A program made the position numbers and the translations under genes. Below, piece after piece: positions 51,775 to 59,260 of a DNA stretch of 64,000 bases (position 1 is its first letter; every line of letters begins with the position of its first letter). Where the stretch lies: positions 184,636 to 248,635 of the forward strand of contig DJSW01000018.1 in NCBI GenBank assembly GCA_002439085.1. Direction: 5' to 3'. The notes beneath the pieces are model-generated. The model was given only the letters and a program-made list of their open reading frames with translations. It ran no database searches and was not told where the DNA came from. This DNA is from Alphaproteobacteria bacterium UBA6324 (lineage in GTDB: Bacteria > Pseudomonadota > Alphaproteobacteria > CAAGCB01 > CAG-977).

Positions 51775-52423
51775 CGTTTCGCCTCCGGTTGACAATGCCT
51801 ATGCGGCCGCTGGTTCCCGAACGCTTCACGACGACCGTCGTTCCCGCCGCCGCGTTCCTTTTGTCGTCCAGTCCCATGTGGTCGCGGTAGAATTTGCGGC
51901 AAGCCGCCGCCTGCGCGTGGTAGTTATTCGCTTTTGAACCGTGTTCCACGCTGTCCGACGAAATCGTCGAATTGACGGAACCCGCGTATCCCGCCGCCAT
52001 GCCGTCCAGCAGGAACGCCGCCGCCCAGTTCGCGACGGCTTCGCGGTCGGCGGGCGGAACGGTGTCCTCCGTTTCGGTCGCGACGTGCCGCTGCGTGAAC
52101 CAAACCGTCAAAGCGTCGCCCGTATGCACGCCGCCGCTCAAAAGTATCTTTTCCCCCGAAAGCGACGGCACTGTTTCAAAAGGAACCCTTTTGCCGCATT
52201 CCGTTTTAATTTCCAAAACGCGGGAAAAATCCTTTTGCCAGCCGTCAGGCATTGAAAGAAAAGCCGAGCCGTCGAATTCGACCGTTTCGCACACCGCGCG
52301 CGGTCGGTCGGACGAATAGCGGAAAAGGGCAAGCTCTATGGCGGCGGCGCGGTCTTCCGGTGAAAACCGGCCGTCGGCGTCAATCGCCAAAATATCCGTC
52401 AATTTCTGAATATCAGCCAACAT
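51767..52423 (-). CDS. Head-tail connector-type protein
   Basis: 218 residues. The first half (SPEDRAAAIELALFRYSSDR, ALTVWFTQRHVATETEDTVP) and ANWAAAFLLDGMAAGYAGS resemble phage head-tail adaptors of the gp6-like/gp36-like class. Its position after the capsid gene agrees. The basic C-terminus (VKRSGTSGRIGIVNRRRN) is unusual. Confidence 0.6.
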   Translation of the reverse strand: MLADIQKLTDILAIDADGRFSPEDRAAAIELALFRYSSDRPRAVCETVEFDGSAFLSMPDGWQKDFSRVLEIKTECGKRVPFETVPSLSGEKILLSGGVHTGDALTVWFTQRHVATETEDTVPPADREAVANWAAAFLLDGMAAGYAGSVNSTISSDSVEHGSKANNYHAQAAACRKFYRDHMGLDDKRNAAAGTTVVVKRSGTSGRIGIVNRRRNDD

Positions 52424-52443
52424 CAGCTTGCCCTTTCACCGTT

Positions 52444-54339
52444 TTAGCCGCCCGTGCCACCACCCTGCGACGGGGTTTGCGCCTGCGTGACAATCGAACA
52501 CTGAAACGCGCGGTAATCGATAATCGCGCCGCCGTAGATGTGACGGATTTTGTAGGTGATCTGGTCGTTCGTGAACACGCTGCCCGCCGTCGGGTTGTCC
52601 TGAATGAACAGTTCCGGTTCTTCGTTGCCGTCCAAAAATCCGATTTCCAATCCCGTGATGTCGGCGGGGTCGGCTGCCAGATACCAATCGTCTGCATCGG
52701 TCGCAAACCAGATCGGAACGATTTCGGGTTTGACCGTCTGGACGTACTGCGGGTCGTTGTTCGTGTTTCTGACGAACAGGTTGTAAGCCGATTCCTCCAA
52801 TTCCGGCGGCACCAGCAAAAACGCGGGCGGAATGGACAGCACTTCGTTTGATCCCGCTTCCGTCTGTTTCATCATCGCCAGACGGCGCGCCGTAAAGCTG
52901 GCGGCGGTCAACGCTTCCGTCCCCAAGTTGCCGTGGTCGGCGTGGAACAGCGTTTTCGTGTCCCCCAGCGTCGGGTTGGAAACAATCAGATTAAATGCGA
53001 ACTTTGACAGCGTTCTTTTCGCCGCGCGCGCCAGTTTAACCGGAATCTGACGGATAGCACCGACATCGTCGTTTTTAATCATTTCCAGCGTAATCTTTTC
53101 CAATCCGCCGCGCTTCGCCGCAGAATACTTCGCGACATCGTCAGTCGGGCTGGTGACCGCCGTGTAAGCCGCCGCTTCGTTCACCGTCGGCAAATCGCCG
53201 TAGCCGCCCATGCGGACGCGTTTCTGTTCGCGGAAATCAGCCACGGGAACGATGTTCGCGAACTTGCGCCATGCGTCCAAAGCCGTCCGGTTGTTGTATT
53301 CTTTGACCATTCGGCGGGTGATCGCGTCGCCCAGCACGTTGCCGAACGATGCCGAAGTCAACGCTTCGGTGAAGTTTTCGACGCGTCCCGACACCTTGCC
53401 ATCGCCCGTCAGCTCAATGTAGGCTTCTTTGAACGACAAGGCCTGTTTGTGGTCTTTGTGCGTTTCGTCAAAGAAAGCGTCCAAGCGTTCGGCGGCTTTT
53501 TCCCCGTGGTCTTTGGTCACGGCGGTGCATCCCGTCCCCAAGTCCGAAACCGTGGCTTCGGTGAATTTCGCCAAATAGTCCAGTTCGTCCTTGATGGCGT
53601 TTTCAACGTCGGATTCCTTGAAATCCGCCAAAGATTCAAACTGCTTTTTCAGCCGCGTTTTCGCCATTTCCGGCAAAGAGCTGGCGGCAATCGCCGCTTT
53701 GGCGTTCGCGCGCGCTTCAACCATTCTGATTTTATTGTCGATGTCCGCCGCCGAAACCGTCGGCGCGGGCGTGGAAACAGACGCGGTCTGTTCTGCCGTT
53801 TTTTCCTTGTCACTCATTGTTTGTCCTTCGTTGTTGATGGCTTCGATAAAGTCGATGATGCCGCCGTTCGCCCCCGGTTCGACGATTAAATCGACCGATT
53901 TGACGGCGGAGATTTTGCAAGCTTCGCGCACCGTTTGACCGTTGATCCGCGTTGTTTTCGCCGTCGCCGACGCGTCAATCGAAAAACCGAACAGGTCGGT
54001 CATTTTGTTGTCGAACGCTTCGCGCAGTTTGACGGCAATCGCGCCGTTCGGCTCGATCAGTTCAAAATCGGCTTGGATTTCCTCCGCCCCTTCGACAAAG
54101 CGGGGATTGCTCAGCCGCCCGATCAGGTTGCGGAAATCTTTGCCTTTGCCCTGAATGTGCTCCTCGTCGGAACGCACCAGAACCCGCGCCCCGTCAAACA
54201 GCGGAGCCGCTTCACGCAAAGCCGCGGGGGAATAGTAGTTGCCGTTTTTGGACACGCCCGCGGAAATAACGCGGATTTTAAAGCGTTTTGCGCCTTTTTC
54301 CGTCACGTCCGCCGCTTCCAAAAAATGGGATTTGTTCAT
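52444..54339 (-). CDS. Fused prohead protease - scaffold - major capsid protein
   Basis: 631 residues. Residues 1-170 look like a prohead protease (RFKIRVISAGVSKNGNYYS, HIQGKGKDFRNLIGRLSNPR, AVKSVDLIVEPGANGGI with the likely nucleophile serine). Residues 175-300 are an Ala/Lys/Glu-rich scaffold. Residues about 310-631 are an HK97-type capsid (FGNVLGDAITRRMVKEYNN, TLSKFAFNLIVSNPTLGDTK, LLVPPELEESAYNLFV). An internal ATG at 53817 (Met175) has AAGGA 7 bases upstream, so a shorter scaffold-capsid of 457 residues could also be made. Confidence 0.85.
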   Translation of the reverse strand: MNKSHFLEAADVTEKGAKRFKIRVISAGVSKNGNYYSPAALREAAPLFDGARVLVRSDEEHIQGKGKDFRNLIGRLSNPRFVEGAEEIQADFELIEPNGAIAVKLREAFDNKMTDLFGFSIDASATAKTTRINGQTVREACKISAVKSVDLIVEPGANGGIIDFIEAINNEGQTMSDKEKTAEQTASVSTPAPTVSAADIDNKIRMVEARANAKAAIAASSLPEMAKTRLKKQFESLADFKESDVENAIKDELDYLAKFTEATVSDLGTGCTAVTKDHGEKAAERLDAFFDETHKDHKQALSFKEAYIELTGDGKVSGRVENFTEALTSASFGNVLGDAITRRMVKEYNNRTALDAWRKFANIVPVADFREQKRVRMGGYGDLPTVNEAAAYTAVTSPTDDVAKYSAAKRGGLEKITLEMIKNDDVGAIRQIPVKLARAAKRTLSKFAFNLIVSNPTLGDTKTLFHADHGNLGTEALTAASFTARRLAMMKQTEAGSNEVLSIPPAFLLVPPELEESAYNLFVRNTNNDPQYVQTVKPEIVPIWFATDADDWYLAADPADITGLEIGFLDGNEEPELFIQDNPTAGSVFTNDQITYKIRHIYGGAIIDYRAFQCSIVTQAQTPSQGGGTGG

Positions 54340-54349
54340 GACGCGCCCC

Positions 54350-54559
54350 TTATTTGTTCAAGGTGCGCTTGCGGCCGTCGCTGGTCACGACGACGACGCG
54401 GTCGCCCAAGTCCGCGAAAGACAGAACGTCTTGTTCGGAAACGCCTTTGCGTCCGACGATTTCGACTTTTCTGTCCCGCAGCAGTTTCAGAACGTCCGCC
54501 TTGTCAATGCCGACAGGCTTTTCTTCGGTTTTCGGATCTTCGTTTTTCTTGTCCGCCAT
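54350..54559 (-). CDS. Small head-region protein
   Basis: 69 residues from the ATG with AAGGAGA 5 bases upstream. A Lys/Glu-rich start (ADKKNEDPKTEEKPVGI) and a compact end (LSFADLGDRVVVVTSDGRKR). It precedes the protease-capsid gene by 10 bases. I do not recognise a family. Confidence 0.6.
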   Translation of the reverse strand: MADKKNEDPKTEEKPVGIDKADVLKLLRDRKVEIVGRKGVSEQDVLSFADLGDRVVVVTSDGRKRTLNK

Positions 54560-54627
54560 GATGGTCTCCTTAAAAGTTCTTGCATTTCGCAATCAATAAG
54601 GACACCATAAAGCATTCGGGAATCGTT

Positions 54628-54658
54628 CAGAATTGTGTCATTTGTCAGGGGAAAGCCC
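54628..54658 (-). repeat. Repeated block upstream of the capsid operon (copy 1)
   Basis: About 27 of 31 bases match the block at 62146-62176 (core CATTTGTCAGGGG). On the minus strand it lies about 70-100 bases upstream of the first gene of the capsid operon. On the plus strand it includes GGGGAAAGCCCC followed by T-rich sequence, a terminator-like hairpin. See the matching copy. Confidence 0.55.
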
Positions 54659-54685
54659 CTTATTTTTGTTTAAGGAAATTCAACA

Positions 54686-55099
54686 ATGTTTTTGCTTTGT
54701 GATGCGTCATCTTCTTCCTCAGAAGCTTGGATTGCCTTTGCTGGTGTTATTGTAGGGTCTATTGTATCCGTAGGTTTTACATGGTTTGTCGAATGGCGCA
54801 AATCAAAGAGTGACGAAAAAATCTATTTGAAAAGAAAACAAGAAGAAGCTTATCTAAATGTTCTAATGATTCTAACAAAGCTAAATTATTCAGATATGAA
54901 AAACAGCGGAAAGCTTTTAACTTTAACAGATTTTAACAAAAAACTAATTCCATATCTTCCTTCTATAAAATTATATCTTCCAAAAGACGTAAGTTGTGAA
55001 CTGGACAATATGATTTATACAACACCTGAACAAGGCAAAAAAATCTTAGAGAAGCTTGTTGATATAATAAAAACCAGATTAGGCATTCCTTTGAATTAA
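54686..55099 (+). CDS. AT-rich plus-strand cargo membrane protein
   Basis: 137 residues, AAGGA 9 bases before the ATG. One N-terminal membrane helix (AWIAFAGVIVGSIVSVGFTW) then a cytoplasmic helical part (KSDEKIYLKRKQEEAYLNVL). Opposite orientation and higher AT than the late operon make it a moron. Such genes often alter the lysogen (superinfection exclusion, defence), but no function can be assigned. Confidence 0.7.
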   Translation: MFLLCDASSSSSEAWIAFAGVIVGSIVSVGFTWFVEWRKSKSDEKIYLKRKQEEAYLNVLMILTKLNYSDMKNSGKLLTLTDFNKKLIPYLPSIKLYLPKDVSCELDNMIYTTPEQGKKILEKLVDIIKTRLGIPLN

Positions 55100-55213
55100 A
55101 AACATCGACGTTAAACGGGGGTTAAACGGGTCTGTGCGCGTTTTGGGCATAAAAAGCAAACCTCGTCCGTCCTTAGCCCCAACCGCGCGCACATGGGCTT
55201 TAAAATCGGTTTT
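55100..55213. other. Intergenic stretch with inverted and direct repeats
   Basis: GTTAAACGGG occurs twice in tandem (around 55111 and 55121). Further on GTGCGCG..TTTTGGG can pair with CCCCAA..CGCGCAC across about 60 bases. No gene is seen. It may end the plus-strand cargo transcript. Confidence 0.35.
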
Positions 55214-55333
55214 TCATTTCGCGATGAAACTCAGCACCAAAAACAACGCCGCCACGGCGGGCATATAGGCGTTTTTCCAGACCAGCAACAGCGGGACGCT
55301 TAACGCCAGAACTGCAATCCAATCGTGCGTCAT
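55214..55333 (-). CDS. Very small membrane protein
   Basis: 39 residues: MTHDWIAVLALSVPLLLVWK, then NAYMPAVAALFLVLSFIAK; essentially two hydrophobic helices. The ATG overlaps the stop of the upstream gene (TAATG), the usual sign of coupled translation. Function unknown. Confidence 0.5.
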   Translation of the reverse strand: MTHDWIAVLALSVPLLLVWKNAYMPAVAALFLVLSFIAK

Positions 55334-55737
55334 TACGGTTTCCTTTTCAGCAAATCATACAGGCAGTAACCGACTGTCCCCAAAACGGCAACCGGCAGGA
55401 ACAAAAGCCCGATAACGAACGGTACGCATAAAAACGCCAATATCATGCCGAGCGCGATCAGCGTTTCCAGCAAATCTTTCATTCTTTCCCCCTTTTCGTT
55501 CAAAGCCTTGCGAGCCCACGTTCCAAATTCCTGTTCGTCCACGCCATAGCCGTTGTCGAATACTTCCCAAACTTTGCCGTCCACAACGGAAAAATGATGT
55601 TCAGGGGCGGCGTATTTCTTCAACGCTTTACGCAAGCGGGCGTTTTCTGCCGAAAGGCGATATGCTCTCGCGCACAGTTTTGCCGTCGCTCTCAAATCTC
55701 GTTTGAATCGCTTAAATTTTTCTTCGGTTTCGGTCAT
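55333..55737 (-). CDS. Phage accessory membrane protein
   Basis: 134 residues: a basic helical N-terminus (FKRFKRDLRATAKLCARAYR), a middle VVDGKVWEVFDNGYG segment, and two hydrophobic helices near the end (LIALGMILAFLCVPFVIGLL; VAVLGTVGYCLYDL). Overlaps its neighbours by 1-4 bases in a tightly packed accessory cassette. No family recognised. Confidence 0.6.
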   Translation of the reverse strand: MTETEEKFKRFKRDLRATAKLCARAYRLSAENARLRKALKKYAAPEHHFSVVDGKVWEVFDNGYGVDEQEFGTWARKALNEKGERMKDLLETLIALGMILAFLCVPFVIGLLFLPVAVLGTVGYCLYDLLKRKP

Positions 55738-55979
55738 TTATCCCCCTTAATCACCGACCACAAACGAAGACCGGCGGGACGTTTCTGGTCGTCGTCAATG
55801 CCGAAAATCCGCCAGTCGCTCCGCATAATGTTGCAGGTGTTCATACTATCCAGCGGTTCAAAGCCGTTGTGCGTCAGTTCGCAAATTTGATCGTCGATCA
55901 TGCACAAAGGGTCGGAACGACCGTCGAATATGACGGCTTCGCCGAAACGCATCGCCGCCAGAGCCTCTTCAAAAAACAT
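55734..55979 (-). CDS. Small accessory protein, possibly DUF2829/Tad2-like
   Basis: 81 residues starting MFFEEALAAMRFGEAVIFDG and ending NTCNIMRSDWRIFGID. The opening (F-x-x-AL-x-x-M-x-x-G) and the closing S/D-W segment resemble the short DUF2829 family, which includes the anti-Thoeris protein Tad2, but the characteristic R-x-x-W is absent. Assignment is tentative. Confidence 0.4.
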   Translation of the reverse strand: MFFEEALAAMRFGEAVIFDGRSDPLCMIDDQICELTHNGFEPLDSMNTCNIMRSDWRIFGIDDDQKRPAGLRLWSVIKGDK

Positions 55980-55980
55980 C

Positions 55981-56175
55981 TTATTTTTTCCCGTTGAAAA
56001 TAGGCTTGAAGGCAAAATAGCCGATAAGCATAACGACATAACTTTCCAAAGAGATTACCAGTCGAAACGCCCTTATTCCCCAGTTTTCCAAGGCGTACAG
56101 CTCCCAAAAGCTTGATGAAAAGAAAATGGTGTATGCGACCATAGACCAGAATAAAAAACACAACATATTTTTCAT
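55981..56175 (-). CDS. Small membrane protein
   Basis: 64 residues with two hydrophobic helices (NMLCFLFWSMVAYTIFFSSS; SYVVMLIGYFAFKPIF). The ATG overlaps the upstream stop (ATGA). Function unknown; part of the accessory cassette between gp30 and the capsid gene. Confidence 0.5.
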   Translation of the reverse strand: MKNMLCFLFWSMVAYTIFFSSSFWELYALENWGIRAFRLVISLESYVVMLIGYFAFKPIFNGKK

Positions 56176-56411
56176 TTTGCATCCCCCGTATCTTTGCGAT
56201 GTTCCAACGCCTGATCGCATTGAAACACGATTTCGTCCCAGTCCGCGCAAAAGCCGTGTTCGTTCACTTCCTGACGGATTGCCCGCAAAGCGGCGGAACA
56301 CCTGTCTATTTTTTCACGGTAAAAGTTCACCGTTTCGACGGGCAGGATTTCGTAGCGTTTCTTGGGCGAAGCGATGACAAGGCAACGGTTAAACGGCAGT
56401 TTGATTTTCAT
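56172..56411 (-). CDS. Small accessory protein
   Basis: 79 residues: IKLPFNRCLVIASPKKRYEI then a helical region (YREKIDRCSAALRAIRQEVN, EIVFQCDQALEHRKD). First gene of the accessory cassette downstream of the small-RNA region. A start at 56417 (two codons earlier) is also possible. No family recognised. Confidence 0.5.
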   Translation of the reverse strand: MKIKLPFNRCLVIASPKKRYEILPVETVNFYREKIDRCSAALRAIRQEVNEHGFCADWDEIVFQCDQALEHRKDTGDAK

Positions 56412-56425
56412 AACCATTCTCTTTC

Positions 56426-56453
56426 TTGATTTTTTTCAAGGAAAACGTATAAT
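56426..56453 (+). promoter_or_regulatory. Sigma-70-type promoter on the plus strand
   Basis: TTGATT, 16 bases, TATAAT. The expected start is about 56460-56463, exactly where a long RNA stem begins. It points against the phage late operon. Confidence 0.7.
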
Positions 56454-56462
56454 TGTATTATT

Positions 56463-56572
56463 GAAGAAAGGGCTTGCTTGGAAAGGAAGTCGGATAACAA
56501 CCAGCCTCTTGCAAAAGAGTCGATGTAGCGGAGAGTAGCGCACCCGCCTTGCCCTTTCTTCACTTTTCTTTG
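56463..56572 (+). ncRNA. Candidate phage small RNA with an 11-bp closing stem
   Basis: GAAGAAAGGGC (56463-56473) pairs perfectly with GCCCTTTCTTC (56551-56561), enclosing 77 bases that include the hairpin CTCTT-GCAA-AAGAG. A consensus promoter lies at the right distance upstream and a U-rich tail (ACTTTTCTTT) follows the stem. The interior carries GGAAAGGAAG, a Shine-Dalgarno-like run. It overlaps the 3' end of gp30 on the other strand. No known RNA family recognised. Confidence 0.55.
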
Positions 56573-57909
56573 AGTATTTCATACGCGTTTTCATTCCTGA
56601 GATTTTGCTCTTCCATTTTCCCTGCCGTTACAATCCAGTTGCGGGATTGGGCGTTTTTGGCGTTATCTTCCTTGCGTTGCAAGTTCACGGCGACTTTGTC
56701 ATACAGCCCGTCAGGGCGTTTAAACGCGTAAATCAGCTCGTTTTTGTTTTTGGAACGCAGCACAACGTCGGCATTAGTCAATCGGTCGGGCAGGTGTTTG
56801 ATTGTGTTCAAATCGACCTGTTGCCCGCGCGCCTGTTTGACGGCGCGGGACAAGTGGATCAGCTGCTTGTCCGTGATGGAAATGTCCGCGCTGAACGGTT
56901 CGATGTCGCGCACTTTCAACGCCTGCATAATTCCCGCGTCGATAACGCCGACGGTTTTCGACGTGCCGTCGGGATAAGTCCCTTCCGCGCGGTTTAAAAT
57001 CTTGTCCGCCCAGTTGGCGTAATCTTCGCGCCGGACATCTTGCGCAATGCGCTTTTCGTTGCTTTTGTTCAGTTCGTCGGCGGTAAAAGGAACGTCGGCG
57101 GGGTGTTCGACCTCCCAATCGTCCATATAGGGCAAACAAACGCATCCGCAGTTGATTGTTTCCGCGGCGGGGGCGGTCGGGTCGCGGGGATACATCATTT
57201 TAACCCCGCCGACCGTAAAGGGTTCGTCCGCATCAACCACTTGCCCGTCCGCCATGTCGTGCGTCAGCCGGCTGTGAATCTTGCCCGATCGCCGCCATTG
57301 CTTTTTCATTTTCAATCCGGCTTCCCGCGCCTGTATCAGGCGTTCCTGCGTGGCGACCGAAAAGGCGCGCCCCAATTCCGTGTTGACGATGCGGTACGCC
57401 CGCGCCCGCCCGTTGGTGTCCAAGTGCGCCGCGATTTCCCGCGCCGCCTGAAACGGATTTTGCGCCCCGATCAGGCAAAGCCCCATTTGTTCGCTGATTT
57501 TCTTTTTCGCCTGTTCCCCGATGTCCGCCAAACGGTCGGTCATAAAGGAGCGCATCGCTTTGATTTGTTCCGTGTCAGCCCGCTGCACACGCGCGTTTAA
57601 ATCAAATTTAAACATCGCTTTAACGGGTTCGTCAACCAAAGCCGCGCCCGTTTCAACCGCCTTGTCAAACCCGACGGTTCCGACGGAACGCAAATCCGAT
57701 TTCAATTCTTCGGCGACGCGTTCAATGTCCTTTTGCACGTTGGTCAACGCCCACATCTGATAATCGGACGGCGCGGTCGCCAGACGGCTGCGGATTTCCT
57801 CTTTGGCTTTTTTCAAGAAAGCGTCAATGTCCTCATGTGTTTGCCGCACGTCGGCGACAAAGCGTTTAAACTGCGCTTTCTTTTCCCGTTCAAACGGATT
57901 GTTCGTCAT
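56560..57909 (-). CDS. Head morphogenesis protein gp30 (MuF) with C-terminal toxin-like nuclease domain
   Basis: 449 residues. An N-terminal helical region leads to the MuF core (AYRIVNTELGRAFSVATQER, RRSGKIHSRLTHDMADGQVV, AAETINCGCVCLPYMDDWEV). After about residue 330 a separate domain (LIHLSRAVKQARGQQVD, HLPDRLTNADVVLRSKNKNE, YDKVAVNLQRKED) resembles the phage Barnase-EndoU-ColicinE5-RelE-like (PBECR) class. MuF proteins are injected with DNA, so the C-terminal part may act in the new host. Overlaps gp29 by 20 bases. Confidence 0.82.
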   Translation of the reverse strand: MTNNPFEREKKAQFKRFVADVRQTHEDIDAFLKKAKEEIRSRLATAPSDYQMWALTNVQKDIERVAEELKSDLRSVGTVGFDKAVETGAALVDEPVKAMFKFDLNARVQRADTEQIKAMRSFMTDRLADIGEQAKKKISEQMGLCLIGAQNPFQAAREIAAHLDTNGRARAYRIVNTELGRAFSVATQERLIQAREAGLKMKKQWRRSGKIHSRLTHDMADGQVVDADEPFTVGGVKMMYPRDPTAPAAETINCGCVCLPYMDDWEVEHPADVPFTADELNKSNEKRIAQDVRREDYANWADKILNRAEGTYPDGTSKTVGVIDAGIMQALKVRDIEPFSADISITDKQLIHLSRAVKQARGQQVDLNTIKHLPDRLTNADVVLRSKNKNELIYAFKRPDGLYDKVAVNLQRKEDNAKNAQSRNWIVTAGKMEEQNLRNENAYEILKEK

Positions 57910-59260
57910 ACAAATCTTCTCCGCTTTGTTCTTTGGCGATTTTGCGGGCGCGTTCCAATTCGTCCGCCGGATCGATTTCTATGCCGATGCGGTTCAGCAT
58001 GGCGGCAACGGTCGCAATCGCCGTTTCTTCGGTCATCATGCCTTTTTCAACGGCGATGCCGACGGCAACGACGGTTTGCTGCAACGCCGCCGCATAAACG
58101 GACGTGTCGCGGTGCGTCAGTTCGGGGAACTGGGCGGCGGGACGGTAATCCCGCAAATCCGGCGGAATCGCGCCGATTTTTTCCATACGGCTGTAAATCG
58201 CGTAAAAGCAAACAGTTTCAAGGATATGTTTCCACGTCGTCTGGCGGAACTTAAACGTTTTGAACGTCGGTTCGCCCATTTCGCCCGCCGTCGAACGGTT
58301 GACGTCGCCACCCCCGCCGTACCAATGTTCGGGCAAAGTCGCCCCGCCCATGATGTGGTTGCGGACGGTTCTGGCGTTTTCCGCGCCGTTAGCCGCCTGC
58401 AAATCCGGCGTGACCGCGTTCCACGTTTCCCCGTCGTTATGCACTCGAACGCCGCCGGAATCGGGGACTTCGATTTCCGCGGCGCGTTTGCGGACGGTTT
58501 CTTCGGTCGCGCCGTGCAGCGTCACGTCCCAGATGAACGCCCGCAAAGCGTCCCAGCGTTCCACTTCGCCGAACAACGCCTTGTCATACAAATCCAGCCA
58601 GTCCATGGTCGGCAATAAATCCGACAGACCGCGCGAAGACGAGGACAAGGCGTTGACGTTGAAATAAAAGCAGTCGCCGTCCGTGTAGCTTTCGCGCAGT
58701 TTTTGTGCTTCCTCGCCGAAAAAGCTTTCGTCGCCCGGAACGATGATGCGGTATTTTTTGGCTTTGCGCTTTTTGCCCAAAGCTTTGGTCACCACGCCGA
58801 TCGGCTGTTCCGTGTTGTCCGGATCGGTCACTATTTCTTTAATCAGCCCCGGATCAAGGTAGCCAAGACGCACCGCCCCGTTTGTCGGATTTTTGAACAC
58901 GGGCCAGCATTGTTCCCCGAACAGGGAAAGCTCCCGCACTTTCTTGGGCAGTTTGATGTCCATCTGGTTGATCGGGTCGTTCCAAAACTCGTCCAGCCAT
59001 TGTTTGGCGTCCTCGTTTTGAACGGTCATCGTCACGCCCTCCGCCAGCAGATAGACCAGCGGCAGTTCAATGATGCGGTTCGCCAGCGGATTGCTTTTCC
59101 ACAGAAAAACCGCCAGTTCCTGCATTCTTTCCTGCGTCAGCGAAGACAGCGAACGGTCTTTGTCGCCCGTCAGTTTGGTAAATCCCTCTTCTTCGACGGA
59201 AACGGTCGCCCCCGCCGATTCAACGAACTTTTCGGGCTGTTTCTTTTTAAATCCAAACAC
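57890..59260 (-). CDS. Portal protein (Mu gp29, DUF935)
   Basis: 456 residues. SNPLANRIIELPLVYLLAEG, RGLSDLLPTMDWLDLYDKAL and HIMGGATLPEHWYGGGGDVN are portal-like features. The protein forms the DNA entry ring of the head. It lies between gp28 and gp30 as in Mu. Confidence 0.87.
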   Translation of the reverse strand: MFGFKKKQPEKFVESAGATVSVEEEGFTKLTGDKDRSLSSLTQERMQELAVFLWKSNPLANRIIELPLVYLLAEGVTMTVQNEDAKQWLDEFWNDPINQMDIKLPKKVRELSLFGEQCWPVFKNPTNGAVRLGYLDPGLIKEIVTDPDNTEQPIGVVTKALGKKRKAKKYRIIVPGDESFFGEEAQKLRESYTDGDCFYFNVNALSSSSRGLSDLLPTMDWLDLYDKALFGEVERWDALRAFIWDVTLHGATEETVRKRAAEIEVPDSGGVRVHNDGETWNAVTPDLQAANGAENARTVRNHIMGGATLPEHWYGGGGDVNRSTAGEMGEPTFKTFKFRQTTWKHILETVCFYAIYSRMEKIGAIPPDLRDYRPAAQFPELTHRDTSVYAAALQQTVVAVGIAVEKGMMTEETAIATVAAMLNRIGIEIDPADELERARKIAKEQSGEDLYDEQSV

